Shown in pieces: positions 40,926 through 51,965 of a stretch of DNA of 64,000 bases. Numbering within the stretch: the first letter of the stretch is position 1; each line of letters begins with the position of its first letter. Origin of the DNA: Dendrophyllia cribrosa (Eukaryota; Cnidaria; Anthozoa; Scleractinia; Dendrophylliidae). Under the pieces are notes generated by a model. That model was not told where the DNA came from and did no database searches. It saw only the letters and a list, made by a program, of their open reading frames with translations. A program made the position numbers and the translations under genes. The stretch is from assembly GCA_024195265.1 (NCBI GenBank), contig JAJLRJ010000005.1, positions 39,518,707 through 39,582,706 of the forward strand, in the 5' to 3' direction.

Positions 40926-41525
40926 TTAACCCTATTCGGCCTGGGCTTTTTTTGAGTTCCTGAGCCTGGGGGGGGGGGGGGGGGGGGGGGGCACATTAAA
41001 ATAACTTCAAGAACATTAAGGCTATGACAATGAAACCTAGAAGGTACATAGTACGTCCAAAACTGTCTCCTTTGCGGTCCGCACAATGGAACGATGACGT
41101 CATATGACGTAGTTATTAGGTAATTAGTTATACGGCCGCCATCTTGGATCCGCCATCTTGGATTTCTGAATTTTTTAAAACCTCTTAAAAACCGTCCAAA
41201 TTGACGCAAAATTAATCAAAACCAATAAAAAAACGCTAAATGACGTAAAAATACAAAAGTTATACCAATAAACATTGTTTTTCTTCATTCAAAGGTATAA
41301 ATATGCAAATTTCCAAAAACCTGGCTGTCAAAATCTTGTTGCCATGGAAACGTCAAGTCACGTGATCAAAAAATTGTCATATGAAATTGTTGCCAGATAA
41401 ATTTTAGGAGAAGTCACAAAGTTTGATGGCGTTTGAATACATATTAAAGAAGTTATGAATGTTGAAAGTTAGCGCGGGCACTTTGTGTCCCCCCCCCCCC
41501 CTCCACCCAGGCCGAATAGGGTTAA
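40926..41525. mobile_element. piggyBac-like TTAA MITE, fullest copy
   Basis: TTAA at both ends and TIR CCCTATTCGGCCTGGG / CCCAGGCCGAATAGGG. A G run of ~20 lies inside the left end and a C run inside the right. The interior carries ATGACGTCATATGACG and CGCCATCTTGGAT twice. Confidence 0.9.
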
Positions 41526-41753
41526 TTAAGTTTTTGAAACATGTCAATTAAAAACAAAACAGGCATGCATTCCTCAAAATGGCAAGATTTCAGTATAACA
41601 CCCAACATTATTTTTGCAATGCGCGTATGTGCCATTGTTTTTATTTAGGCATTCTTTTGTTCTGGCTTTTGTTTCAGTCTTCCGAACTTATCCATAGTTT
41701 AGTTTGTGGGGTTATATGGAAATCTTTCCCTCAAAATTTCCAACTACATTTCA

Positions 41754-41910
41754 GGCTTCTATGAAATAGCAATGCAGTTTATAGGTGGCAAATCATCCCA
41801 GGTACTCTGGATACCAGAATTTCTCATACAGCAGTCTTTTGTGGAATTGAATTCTTGCCTAGAGGCTCTTCCTTGTGGAAAAAATATAAGCGTCAAAAGA
41901 GGCATGTAAT
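41754..41910 (+). CDS. Candidate exon(s) of unknown gene (weak)
   Basis: After CCAACTACATTTCAG the frame reads GFYEIAMQFIGGKSSQ, with a possible donor CCCAG|GTACTC, or continues to LPCGKNISVKRGM-stop. The good acceptor and protein-like sequence suggest an exon, but no family was recognised. It may belong with the exon at 42,663. Confidence 0.3.
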
Positions 41911-42662
41911 ATGTAATTTATGAGAGAGATGAGAGGCACCCAGGGTACATCCCAATTTGATTGGACCAGAGATCTTAAGGTGTTTGTTTGCTGAGCTTTC
42001 AAAATCATTAAAAAAATCAATTTTTCTTGGCCTAAAACATTCTCCACATAACAGCTTTTTGGGCTTAAAAGTTTTCTGCACTTTTGAGAAACACACTCAG
42101 CAGAATGCTAGTCAGTTACATGTTGTTTGTCTCTAGTCAGCTTAAGGTTTAAGAGCCAGCAGTCTGTTTGCTTGAAAACAGCAGTAGAGTAGAATGTCAA
42201 GCTTGAAATGAATTTTCATTCCTTGTTTGAATTAATAAATGAAAGAATTATGATATGATTTATATTTTTTATATGTCTATCAACTATCAGGATTTCAGAA
42301 TAAAAAAATTAATACTCGTTCTCGGATATAATTAGCTGTCCAACATTCTTTCATGCCACAATGAAGTCTTTGAGCAGAGGCTGGGAAGAAGAAAAAGTGA
42401 AGTGCGCAAGGAATGTTCCCCCTTTCATTTTATGTTTTCTATATTTCAGATTTTTACTGAATAAGCTTATGCGGAGGAGGGGGATGTTGATGAATTTTGA
42501 CAACCATGGCTAAGGTCTTGTGGATTTTCAATTTCTATCAGATGAGGAAATTTTGTCACTTATCCAACAAAGAAGGAATAGCTGCTGATTTGTTTTATTT
42601 GGGAGCCATCCTTGTTATGTGTATGACACATTAAGACTCTTTGTGTTTTATTAATATTTTAG

Positions 42663-42778
42663 TTTTTAACACAACCATGGAGAACCAGGTTGCTTTCTGG
42701 AAAGTCCTTTCTTCTGCAGTCCAGTCTGGCTTTGTTGAACGTGTCAGAAGCATACGATTTCCACCTTCATGGCCTTAG
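42663..42778 (+). CDS. Candidate terminal exon of unknown gene
   Basis: A T-rich acceptor TTAATATTTTAG precedes a frame FNTTMENQVAFWKVLSS, AVQSGFVERVRSIRFPPSWP, stop. The composition is protein-like and the acceptor is good. No domain recognised. A poly-C tract follows 30 bases later. Confidence 0.4.
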
Positions 42779-42779
42779 G

Positions 42780-43970
42780 GGGAATGTAGTTCTCCACCCC
42801 AACGCCCCCCCCCCCCCCCCCCCCCCTCCCCCCCTCTCCCCCAGAACTAGCTGTTTTGCTTCTGAAGTCTTTTATAATGTTTGATTTAATGCTTTTCCCC
42901 TATTACCGTTGCATTTTTGCGATTTCCTGTTCAAGCAAGCAGAACATTTACAAGGAAGGAAACTTAAAATTTTCAACTTTTATTAGTTGTTGAGTTACAG
43001 TACGCTCTACTTAGAGACATTTCACTGAATTCTATTAAATATTCGAAGGTGATATAATGCTGCCATAAAGAGACTGACGCTACAACAAAATGAAACAAAA
43101 AATCCTATCCCTTGCCCTCTGCCATGCTTACGAAAAAACTGTTATTACTATTGAAAAAAAATGTTGCTTTCTTTTAAAAAATAAAGGTTAATAGTTCATA
43201 GTTACGTCCGATATCGTCCCAATAAAGCAAGTTTACGTTAAAAAGCAGGATTCTTTATCTGACTGAAGGGGGTAAATCTTTGCGGAGTAATATTTTGCGA
43301 GAGTTTTTGTCTGCGAGAACTTATTTTGCGGATTGAGTGCAATCCTCCAAATCTGCAAAATTTAAACCCGCAAAAATTTTATGCTACACGGCAGATAGCC
43401 CATTCTGTACTTTACATAATAAATTGATCATGCGTCGATGATGACATCATATAATGTCATTTATTTTTAGAGATCTTGATTGAAATTTTGAAGACTAGAA
43501 AATCAGCTCTATTGATCCAAAATGACATTTTTAAATCAATAGACTGAAAAAGTGCAGATATTAAAGAAACCTACCAGAAGAAATTGATTTAATAGCAAAG
43601 AAAACTCAACATTTCAGACGACACGAGATACGCCAATTAAAAATTGGTTATCAAGGCCATAGCCACATCACGTGCCGTACGAAAAAATGCGTCAAAATGT
43701 GTCCGAAGAAAAAAGCCCTTAAATTCCCAAAATAAAATTCACTAAAAATTGAATAAAAATAATTAAGACGGATTGGCATCCACCCCCCACCCCACCTTTC
43801 GTTTTACGCTCTTGGGTTAATGAATATTCTTCCCTCCCGTCCGGTTTAAAAATACTAGTTACTTCAACAAAAGGCGCACTACGTCCAAAATGCAAAATAG
43901 TTGAGGTTCTCCTCTCTCACTGCTGCAATGAAGCAGCTTAAAATAAATCATGTATGGTATTCTGTTGCTT
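42780..43970. other. Intergenic; poly-C tract at 42,807-42,841
   Basis: Apart from the C run and short TTTTGCGG/GCAAAATTT inverted motifs near 43,260-43,390, no gene or element with clear ends was found. Confidence 0.5.
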
Positions 43971-44210
43971 GCCTCCTTCAGAAAAATGTCTTGTTGAATG
44001 CAAAGTTTGTTATCACGTGTGTTTCTTTTCTTTCACTCTTGGCGCTTTCATGACTACAAAGAAAAGCGTGCTAACGTTATTAACCCCAAAACCTTTGATG
44101 CATTTTTCAGCGATTGGCTCAAGTCCCTCATCAATATTCATGAAAAAATCGCAGCCCTCGCGCAAGTCAAGCAGGTCGTGCTCCTGTGAAGATGTGTTGC
44201 AAATTTGAAA

Positions 44211-44831
44211 ATGGTTTGGCGCTCCGAAGCAACTTTGAAGACTCCGGGAAGACGTACTGCCAAGGAAAAAGCCGCTCTACAACTCCAACGGAAGGTAAGA
44301 ACCGCTTCGCTAAAATATACATTTGTTCAGTAACAGAATATAAAATTTTGCTCGCTGAAGTGAACACGTGCGTTGAGCTTGTCTTCGTCTTATTACAACG
44401 TCTTCTCTGTGTTTTGGTATTTCGTTCGTCGTGCAATAAGTGGAGTTGGCCCTCAAAACAATACCTGGCTGGTTAACTTCGTCCATGCTTCACAATACAC
44501 TTTGAAATAAAAAAAATGTATCGTTTAACCAAGAGCTAATGCTGAAACAAGATTTCGAAGTTTTGTTTAGAAATATTCTATTCTTTCATTGTGGACAGTT
44601 AACTTATGATGAAAATCACGTCCAAGCATGCGCATCTAAAATTCAAACCTTAGTCATCTGTAAAATAAAAATTGAACATTTATCTTATAAATCGTTCATT
44701 TGTATTTTCAGGAACTTCAAAGAACATTAAAATCAGGAAAATGGAGGGCTGAAAAACAAGCCAAGAGGACAAACTCGAATGGACAAAGCAGGAGGGATCT
44801 CTTCAAAGATAAGAACCTTTTTATTTCATAA
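44211..44831 (+). CDS. Candidate two-exon small basic protein (67 aa)
   Basis: Exon 1, 44,211-44,294, starts MVWRSEATLKTPGRRTAKEK and ends LQLQRK at GGAAG|GTAAGA. Exon 2 starts 44,712 after TGTATTTTCAG and reads ELQRTLKSGKWRAEKQAKR...RDLFKDKNLFIS, stop 44,829-44,831. Both junctions are in phase 0 and close to consensus. The product is rich in Lys/Arg and could form a helix. An upstream frame at 43,998-44,186 (NPKTFDAFFSDWLKSLINIH) may be another exon in a different phase. No family recognised; it could be part of a longer gene or a transposon relic. Confidence 0.4.
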
Positions 44832-45595
44832 ACAAATGGTGGCTGAAAATTTTGTTTGTATTTGTATCAAATGTATTGATTCTAAGGAAGAGCGAATGAG
44901 GATCTGACTGATGAAGGACTTAATCTACTCTTTGATATGAAGAACCGAGGTATATTGAAGTCAAGAAATATTCAGCATACGTTTTCAATGGGAGGAAGGT
45001 CTTAGGTAAAATAATTTCTCAGAATTTTAATCTCAGCCACCATTTGGGCGTTGAGCGATCGTTTGATTTATACGGTTAATTAATTTGACGATTCAGTTTA
45101 CAGCTTGTTTTTGTTTTGTTTCGGTGAACATATCTTTATGTAAACAAATTTCAAAATGTATTATAATTGCTTACGAAACTTCACTTACAAAGGAAATACG
45201 ATTTTCTTTGCTCGATCGCTCAGCGTGTATCTGTAAACGTTACTTTTATATATAACCTTAGTTGATGTGGTGGGTGTTTGTATTTTTAAGGTGGCACTGA
45301 CAGGTATCAACATCAAATTATTTCTTTCCATTGGCTGTTATAAAACAACATTTTTCCCCAAATATTGTTTCTTTTCTATCGATAATTGTTTACTTTCAAA
45401 TTAAGTACGATTTGGTATAAACTAGATGCTCAAAAAGGAAATATTTTCAAATATCTTCATATTTGTAAGTTTGCATTTTGTCCACAAATTCGCGAGTTTT
45501 CCAGAAAGAAGATGAAAAACATTTCAGTCAACTTAGAAGGGCAAATTTTTATTCATTAATTTTTCAATTTAACAAAAGTCTGGCATTGTGTTAAA

Positions 45596-45650
45596 AATGG
45601 AGCCAAGCAATTGTATGTTAAACTTTAAAATTATTTTACTTCAGGCTCCA
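45596..45650 (+). repeat. Isolated copy of the ATGGAGCCAAGCAATTG hairpin repeat
   Basis: ATGGAGCCAAGCAATTGTAT...AATTATTTTACTTCAGGCTCC matches the three tandem copies at 49,618-49,915. The ends GGAGCC and GGCTCC pair. Confidence 0.75.
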
Positions 45651-45803
45651 AAATTGGGCTCGTGCACAGTTCGATCTTTCGTTAGAATAAAAATGGGCAC
45701 GTCAAATTATTTTTTCTATGGTGAAATTGGCTGTTATAACATAACATCCATTTTCAAAATTATTTCAGTTGAGAAGTCAAATTCATTTGAATTATTTTTC
45801 AAT

Positions 45804-47232
45804 TTAAGGTGGCTCGACTGGATTTTTGGGGGGCGATATCCCCCAAGTTTGAGCATCAACTACGATGCCATTAACAACGCTATGGAAAAAAGGTCACAAC
45901 ACAGCTGTATCAGACAAAGATCCAAATTTCTTAAGACCAGTGTTATATTGATATCAGTGTTGCAATAGCAACGTAATGACGCCATGACACTGTTTACTTG
46001 CTGTCGTATTTTTCGGCACCAGGAGGATTTTTCGGTAATCATTTAACCCTATTCGGCCTGGGGAGGGGGGGGGCACAAAGTGCCCGCGCTAACTTTCAAC
46101 GTTCATAACTTCTTTAATATGCATTCAAACGCCATCAAACTTTATGACTTTTCCTAAAATTTATCTGGCAACAATTACATATGACAATTTTTTGATCACG
46201 TGACTTGATGTTTCCATGGCAACAAGATTTTGACAGCTCTGTTTTTTTAAATTTGCATATTTATACCTTTGAATGAAGAAAAACAATGTTTATTGGTATA
46301 ACTTTTGTATTTTTACGTCATTTAGCGTTTATTTATTGGTTTTGATTAATTTTGCTTCGGTTTTTAAGAGGTTTCAAAAAATTTCAGAAATCCAAGATGG
46401 CGGCCGCATAACTAATTACCTAATAACTACGTCATATGTGGTCATCGTTCCATTGTGCGGACCGCAAAGGAGACAGTTTTGGATGTACTATGTACCCTCT
46501 AGGTTTCATTGTTAAAGCCTTAATGTTCTTGAAGTTACGAAGGGGGGGGGGGGGGGCACAATGTGCCCCCCCCCCCCCCCCAGGCTCAAGAACTCAAAAA
46601 TTTGACAATCTCGAGATTAATCATCAATTTATATGGCCTGCAAGTTTCAAAAACATTGAAATTATGTAAGGCAATAAAATAGGGCCTCCAATGTACCAAA
46701 TTTCCCCGCGGATTTTGTGTTTACAAGTGAGCGTCCTCATTATTCACGGGTATTGTTTTCAAGTTCCATATGCACGTGAACAACTTTAGCAAAAATAACT
46801 CATTTGCATCGAATAGAACGCTCGATTATTGAATTTAATTATTGATTATTGAATTTAATTTAATTTTATCGATTATAATCCCCAAAACTTCATCCCCCAA
46901 AATTTCTAAAACGCTCTTATAGAATTTGTTCAATCTTTGCCGTAATCGAGGCGGCTATGGGAGATACAAGCTCCCTTAAACGATTACTGAAAAAACCTCC
47001 TGGTGCCGAGACTGATCATGAATGGGACGGCAAGTTAAAAACGTCATGGCGTCATTCCGTTGCTTTGGCAACTCCGATGTTAATAAAACACTGGTCTGAA
47101 CAAATTTTCATATTTATCTAATACAGCTGTAGTGACCGTTTTTCCATAGCATCGTTAATGGTGTCACGCCGCAGATAATCCTCAAACTTGAGGGGTATCG
47201 CTCCCCAAAAATCCAGTCGAGCCACCTTAACC
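45804..47232. mobile_element. Middle fold-back element (TIR AAGGTGGCTCGACTGGATTT)
   Basis: About 230-bp arms (45,804-46,030 and 47,010-47,232) are inverse: GGTGGCTCGACTGGATTTTT, then GCGATA(T/C)CCC(C/T)CAAGTTTGA, then ATGACGCCATGAC. Between them are a truncated TTAA MITE and AT-rich filler. Confidence 0.85.
46043..46598. mobile_element. piggyBac-like TTAA MITE, inverted copy, right end lost
   Basis: Starts TTAACCCTATTCGGCCTGGGG and runs as the inverse of 40,926-41,525. It stops at CAGGCTCAAGAACTCAAAAA without the final TIR and TTAA. Poly-G and poly-C runs lie at 46,540-46,580. Confidence 0.8.
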
Positions 47233-47408
47233 AAAGCCTGGAATTGTGTTAAACATGGAATCAATTGGGAATACAGTGTGTATTTAAAGACACTTGTATC
47301 CTGTCAGTGCCACCTTAAAATTATTCACAAGTTCTCTATATCGACTGATTGACAAGAGAACAAAGGCTTTTGCATGTTGCGCTTTTTGTATTTCACTTTT
47401 GGTTCTTT

Positions 47409-48067
47409 AAGGTGGCTCACAACAGTTGGCAGAATTTTCCATCACCTCTTGATGGATCAATACTATAATTCTTTATCAGTTGATGCTTCAATAATGGTAT
47501 CAAATAAGTGCTCAATCATTGGTGAACAAGTTGTGGTCTGTTTTATGCCATAACCGTATAAACTGTTAAAGACACCCTTAATTATAGCTTTACGTGCTTA
47601 TAACTAAAAAACGAGCTGGATAACTACCATTTGTTATTACCAAATTTTAATTGGCATGTTAAGATACAACTTTTTGCAAAGTTTAAAAAAATTCTGTATA
47701 TAGGGGTCAGAGCCACCTCACATTTTCTAAAATTTAAGGTGGCTCTGAACCCTATATACAGAATTTTTTAAAACTTTCCAAAAAGCTGTATCTTAACATG
47801 CCAATTACAATTCGATAATAAACAATGGGAGTTATCCAGCTCGTTTTTTAGTTAAAGGCACTTAAAGCTAAAATTAAGGGTGTCTTTAACAGGTTATACG
47901 GTTACTATGGTAACGTTTTACATCATAAAAGAGACCACAGCTTGTTCACCAATGTTTGGGCATTTGTTTGATACCATTATTGAAGCATCAACTGATAAAG
48001 AATTATAGTATTGATCCATCAAAGTATAGGTGATGGAAAATTCTGGCAACCGTTGTGAGCCACCGTA
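47409..48067. mobile_element. Perfect-type fold-back, two ~310-bp arms, tiny loop
   Basis: AAGGTGGCTCACAACAGTTG begins the left arm; the centre is GAGCCACCTCACATTTTCT, AAAATTTAAGGTGGCTC (47,709-47,745); the right arm ends CAACCGTTGTGAGCCACCGT. GGTGGCTC marks all four arm ends. Arms differ by small indels, e.g. right-arm GGTAACGTTTTACATC. Confidence 0.9.
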
Positions 48068-48301
48068 AACCAGGGCATGCTAAAAAGAATATTAGGTTTT
48101 AAATAGGAAGCTCTCTCCTGAGATTGAGTGTCTGTGTTCTCTTGTCGATCGTATGTATATTTAGAAGCTTAGTTTATAAAGCCCTTATGTCTGGTTTTGA
48201 GGAAAGCCGATACTGATTTTCGATTATCGATAGTCTGTCGTGTGTAATCGTCCGGGTTAGTGTAGTTCTGAAAAGAACAGTTGTTGTTGTTGGCAATGAT
48301 T

Positions 48302-48336
48302 GACGTTTCGACAACCTGGACGGAAGTCATCTTCAG
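48302..48336 (-). ncRNA. Hammerhead ribozyme core in PLE remnant, left end
   Basis: On the minus strand: CTGAAGA, then TGACTTCCGTCCAGGTTGTC (stem II region, GAC/GTC closing), then GAAACGTC. Both core boxes (CTGANGA, GAAAC) and the GTC cleavage triplet fit consensus, as in known PLE hammerheads. Confidence 0.75.
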
Positions 48337-48734
48337 AGTCATGTAAATTGTAAAGTACTACTTTACGACAAACCTAGCGACAGATAAGGAGGAGTACACA
48401 AGATCAAATGCTGCGACTGCCAAGAACTTAACACAAGACTGACTGAACACAAACGGCCGACGAAAAATGGTGATGTCAACAATCACATTTCTGAACAGTC
48501 ACCATTTTCACACAAATCAAAGAATTGGCTTTGACTCTGACGAATGCGTTACCTACAGTACGGACTACTACAAACGACTCACTCTAGAACAAACACTGAA
48601 CTATTGCCAACAGAAACTCCAATCAGTACACTGCTAAACTATCAATGCACGGATCGAAACGCACCAATCACTGACTTGAGTCTCAACAGCCAGACGTTAA
48701 TACCATCAACTAACAGTTTACAATTCACATGACG

Positions 48735-48773
48735 CTGAAGATGACTTCTGCTCAGGTTGTTAAAGCGTTTGTC
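48735..48773 (+). ncRNA. Degraded hammerhead motif, PLE remnant right end
   Basis: CTGAAGA, TGACTTCTGCTCAGGTTGTT, then TAAAGCGTTTGTC where GAAACGTC is expected. Likely inactive. Confidence 0.6.
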
Positions 48774-48849
48774 ATTGTCAACAACAGCAGTTCATTTCAG
48801 AGCTACACTAACCCGGAAGATTACACTCGACAGGATATAAAATAGACCT

Positions 48850-49600
48850 GTTATACAGACCAAAGGAAAAAAACAAAAGCTGTCCTTTGAGGAAGAACAA
48901 CAGATAACGTTTCGAAGTCAAGTGCATTGGAACTCTTCAAACAAATCATTTACAGTTTAGTTAACCCTTTTTTACCAAAGCTTTTTTCTTGGTTGCTCGA
49001 TTTAATTCTGAAACCATTATAACAGGAATTCAAAAAATCCACAACTATGCCACAGGCTTGCCATCCTCTATTTGAGTGGTCTTCTGTACTTTTGCAATGG
49101 ATGTTTCGGATCTTTAAAACTGGAGAGAATGAAATGAAAACTCTTATACTACTGGCATATTGTGTTCCTTTGTTTTTATCATGATCTCAATTTCTGATTG
49201 TAAAACATTCGGTTAAAACGTCAACTCATGATTAATTGAACAAGTTGGACACTAAACTGCTGAACAAAATATTAATTCAGTTGCACATTTTCTTACAGAG
49301 AATAAATTTGTTTGATAATGCGATTACAAAAAGAGCAACTTAATTTGGTTCCGTATATTATTATCATGGTCTGTATAACCTTGATTTGATTTAGTTCATT
49401 TTTTTTTTGTAAAAACAATTCAATTGACAAAAAGAAATGTTTAGTAAATCTTAAAACCAGACATTGGGGTGTTATAAATGGGCTCTTTTATATTTAGTTA
49501 TTAAGTGGAGGAAAATACCTTTTTCTTTTGGCATTCGATGTAGCACATGCAGAATGAAACATTTTAGTTTTATTTTCATAAATTGGTCTCGTGCGCAACA
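48850..49600. other. AT-rich intergenic, nothing recognised
   Basis: No frames, repeats or RNA genes could be supported. Confidence 0.5.
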
Positions 49601-49617
49601 GGATCTCTAGAAAGTAA

Positions 49618-49918
49618 ATGGAGCCAAGCAATTGTATGTTGAATGTGCCAAATTATTTCACTTGCTCCCATTTAAGCAAACGTTCATTCTTTTCGAAAAA
49701 TTAGATGCCTACATATCTCACTGATTTCCATTAAGTAATTATGGAGCCAAGCAATTGTCTGTTGAATGTTCTAAATTATTTCAGTTGCTCCGAACTTAGC
49801 AAAACAAAACGTTCTTTTATGAAAAACTGGACTCATGCAAAATTCCATCTCGAGAAAAGAAAATGGAGCCAAGCAATTATTTATTTAATGTTCTAAATTA
49901 TTTCACTTGCTCCAATCT
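49618..49918 (+). repeat. Three tandem ~122-bp repeats with a conserved 50-bp hairpin
   Basis: ATGGAGCCAAGCAATTGT...AATTATTTCACTTGCTCC begins at 49,618, 49,741 and 49,863. The conserved ends (GGAGCCAAG and CTTGCTCC) can pair; the sequence between units is poorly conserved. A fourth copy is at 45,596. Confidence 0.8.
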
Positions 49919-50220
49919 CAGCAAATTTAAAGATCATTTTGGTGCTTAGTACGTACTTTCTGTGCTACAAAGAAAACTAGCCAACAGTTAAAGGTGTTGT
50001 TAGTAAAAGCAACATGGCAAGCTATGAAAAATCTAAAAAATGTCTATTATCGAATGAAATTAGAAGCAAACATTGTTTATTAGAAAAAAGCAATGCGAGA
50101 ACTTAAGCTATGATTTTCGTTGTCCAAAACGTTTTATCTAGTATATAAACAATTTTCACGAGCTTGCCATGTTTCTTTTAATATCCTCCATGAATTTACT
50201 GCTTGTCTCGTGCAAAATCA

Positions 50221-50448
50221 TTAAGGCTGGTTTTCACTGGCGACAGAAGTATTAGTACAAACATAGGAAGAATGAACACAGTTGTTGTTCTTATTCTGTC
50301 TTCGAAGGAATTGATACGGCATAAACATAGGCACAAAGATTGTTTATGTCGCATTAATTCATATTGAGGAAAGCATAAGAAGAACGAGTTTGTTCCTTTT
50401 TCTTGTGTTCGTGCTTATACTTATGTCGCTTGTGAAAACCAGCGTTAA
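50221..50448. mobile_element. TTAA MITE (TIR GGCTGGTTTTCACTGGCGAC)
   Basis: TTAAGGCTGGTTTTCAC and GTGAAAACCAGCGTTAA with TTAA both sides; GCGACA...TGTCGC continues the palindrome. Confidence 0.85.
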
Positions 50449-50559
50449 ATTTTGAGTTTTTTGCGCGAGATATAGTATAATTTTTTGGCGGGTTTAAATT
50501 TAAAGCTGTACACTTTTTTTTGGATCTAAAAATTTGCAAGTGGTGCCCCGTTAAATTTT

Positions 50560-51010
50560 TTGCTAAAATTGTTGTCAGGGGAAACGCTGTGCAAATTTTA
50601 TCCAATTTTCCCGCCAAAAGACTTAGTATATTTTTGAAGAAAAAAATTGTCACACCCTTAATTAGTTAACTGATTTTTACTTATTTAATTAAGATATTAA
50701 AGGAGAGAGAATGCAATAAAACTGAAACAACTCTTTTATTGTTGACTTCTAATTATTTATTAAATACAATAAATGATTTTTAAAAAGCATTGTAAAATAT
50801 AAATAAAGAGAATATTAAATACAATAAAATTGACACAACTCTTTAAGCTTTTATTGTTGACTGTTCTAATTATTTATTACAACATTACAAGTAGCTTTGA
50901 AAAAATTTTTTTAAAAAAACGGCGCATGCGTATTTTGGGCGCCCGTATTTTTCTAAGTCTTTTGGCGGGAAAATTGTAGAAATTTGAACAGCGTTTACCA
51001 CGGCAAAAAC
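50560..51010. mobile_element. Inverted-repeat element around a tandem duplication
   Basis: CCAATTTTCCCGCCAAAAGACTTAG (about 50,600-50,628) is inverse to CTAAGTCTTTTGGCGGGAAAATT (50,954-50,976), and AAACGCTGTGCAAAT matches inversely to ATTTGAACAGCGTTT. Between them an ~80-bp piece (TTTTATTGTTGACT...TAATTATTTATTA) occurs twice, about 106 bp apart. Confidence 0.65.
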
Positions 51011-51019
51011 ATTGTACAT

Positions 51020-51815
51020 GCAAAAGATTTGAACAACTTAAGTACAACCCTTTTAATAAGCGATTGACAGACTTACCAGATGGCTGAAAAAATTGTCCTG
51101 AATGGTTACAGATATTTTTCCCAAAGAAAAAAGGTCTAGTTGTTTTCCGAGGTGTAAATTGAGTATTTGTTTCTGTTCTGGAAAACCTTGTCCATGGCAA
51201 GTTTTCACGGCACAACTTGCTTTTGGATTGGAAAACATTGATCTTAAACAATCTATCAGAAATACCTATGATTTTGGCCCTTTGCTTTACATAAAAGGAT
51301 ATAAGCAATCTTGTACCGTGTAAATTGCCTTTAAGTAATGATACTACACTAAACAGTGCAACACAGATATAATAAATGTGCTTGAACGCAAAATGTAAAC
51401 GTTTTACTGCAGACAATCAATGAAAACTATTGCTGATCGTTAGTAACAAGTACCAGTCAAAGGTGAGATATAAATAAATTTTTAAAAAAGCATACGATCG
51501 ACCCAGGCAACATATTCACTAACAATCCTCTGTAAATTCCTTAACAGTTCTGCTCGTGTATTTAAATGGCGAAAGTCTACAGTTTCCACTCATGTGGGAG
51601 GCTAGACAGCTTTAGTGCGATTGCGCATGTGCTTGGTCCTGCTTGTTTGTAAGTATAAACAGATGGTGACTATGGGTAACCATTCAAAGTTAATGCTCAC
51701 ATCGACCAAAACATCCCGCGTGAACGCCTCCAGGCGTCTTGTTTAGTAATATTCAGGCTTGTATAGGCTAATCTTTGATGATGTCATTGTTTAAATTTTG
51801 ATTCATGATCATACG
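51020..51815. other. Intergenic, no gene seen
   Basis: Only short frames on both strands, none with a recognisable motif. Confidence 0.45.
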
Positions 51816-51817
51816 AA

Positions 51818-51965
51818 TCTATGAAGAGAAGGTACCGTGCTAAATACAAATTGATTTCAAATGTTGAAAGAGCTTGTTAAACTTAGGTTGGTTAATCTAT
51901 GCAGAGAAGGCACCGTGTTAAATATGAATTGATTTCAAACGTTGAAAGAGCTTTTTAAACTTAAT
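51818..51965. repeat. 75-bp tandem duplication
   Basis: AATCTATG(A/C)AGAGAAGG(T/C)ACCGTG...GATTTCAAA(T/C)GTTGAAAGAGCT occurs twice, at 51,818 and 51,893. Confidence 0.8.

Larger units (their letters stand above)
45288..47319. mobile_element. Outer inverted-repeat element (TIR TAAGGTGGCACTGACAGG)
   Basis: TAAGGTGGCACTGACAGGTAT at left is inverse to ATCCTGTCAGTGCCACCTTA at right. The element contains two further elements one inside the other. Its GGTGGC start resembles the ends of neighbouring fold-backs, so they may form one family. Confidence 0.75.
48240..48840 (+). mobile_element. Penelope-like element remnant with inverted hammerhead ends
   Basis: Inverted ends: TCCGGGTTAGTGTAGTTCTG (48,250) and GAGCTACACTAACCCGGA (48,800). 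The middle encodes a decayed PLE GIY-YIG C-terminus (RLTEHKR-like, CVTYSTDYYKRLTLEQ, with stops and shifts). The left end holds a minus-strand hammerhead core; the right end has a degraded + strand one. Same architecture as 10,718-12,774 but shorter and older. Confidence 0.8.
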
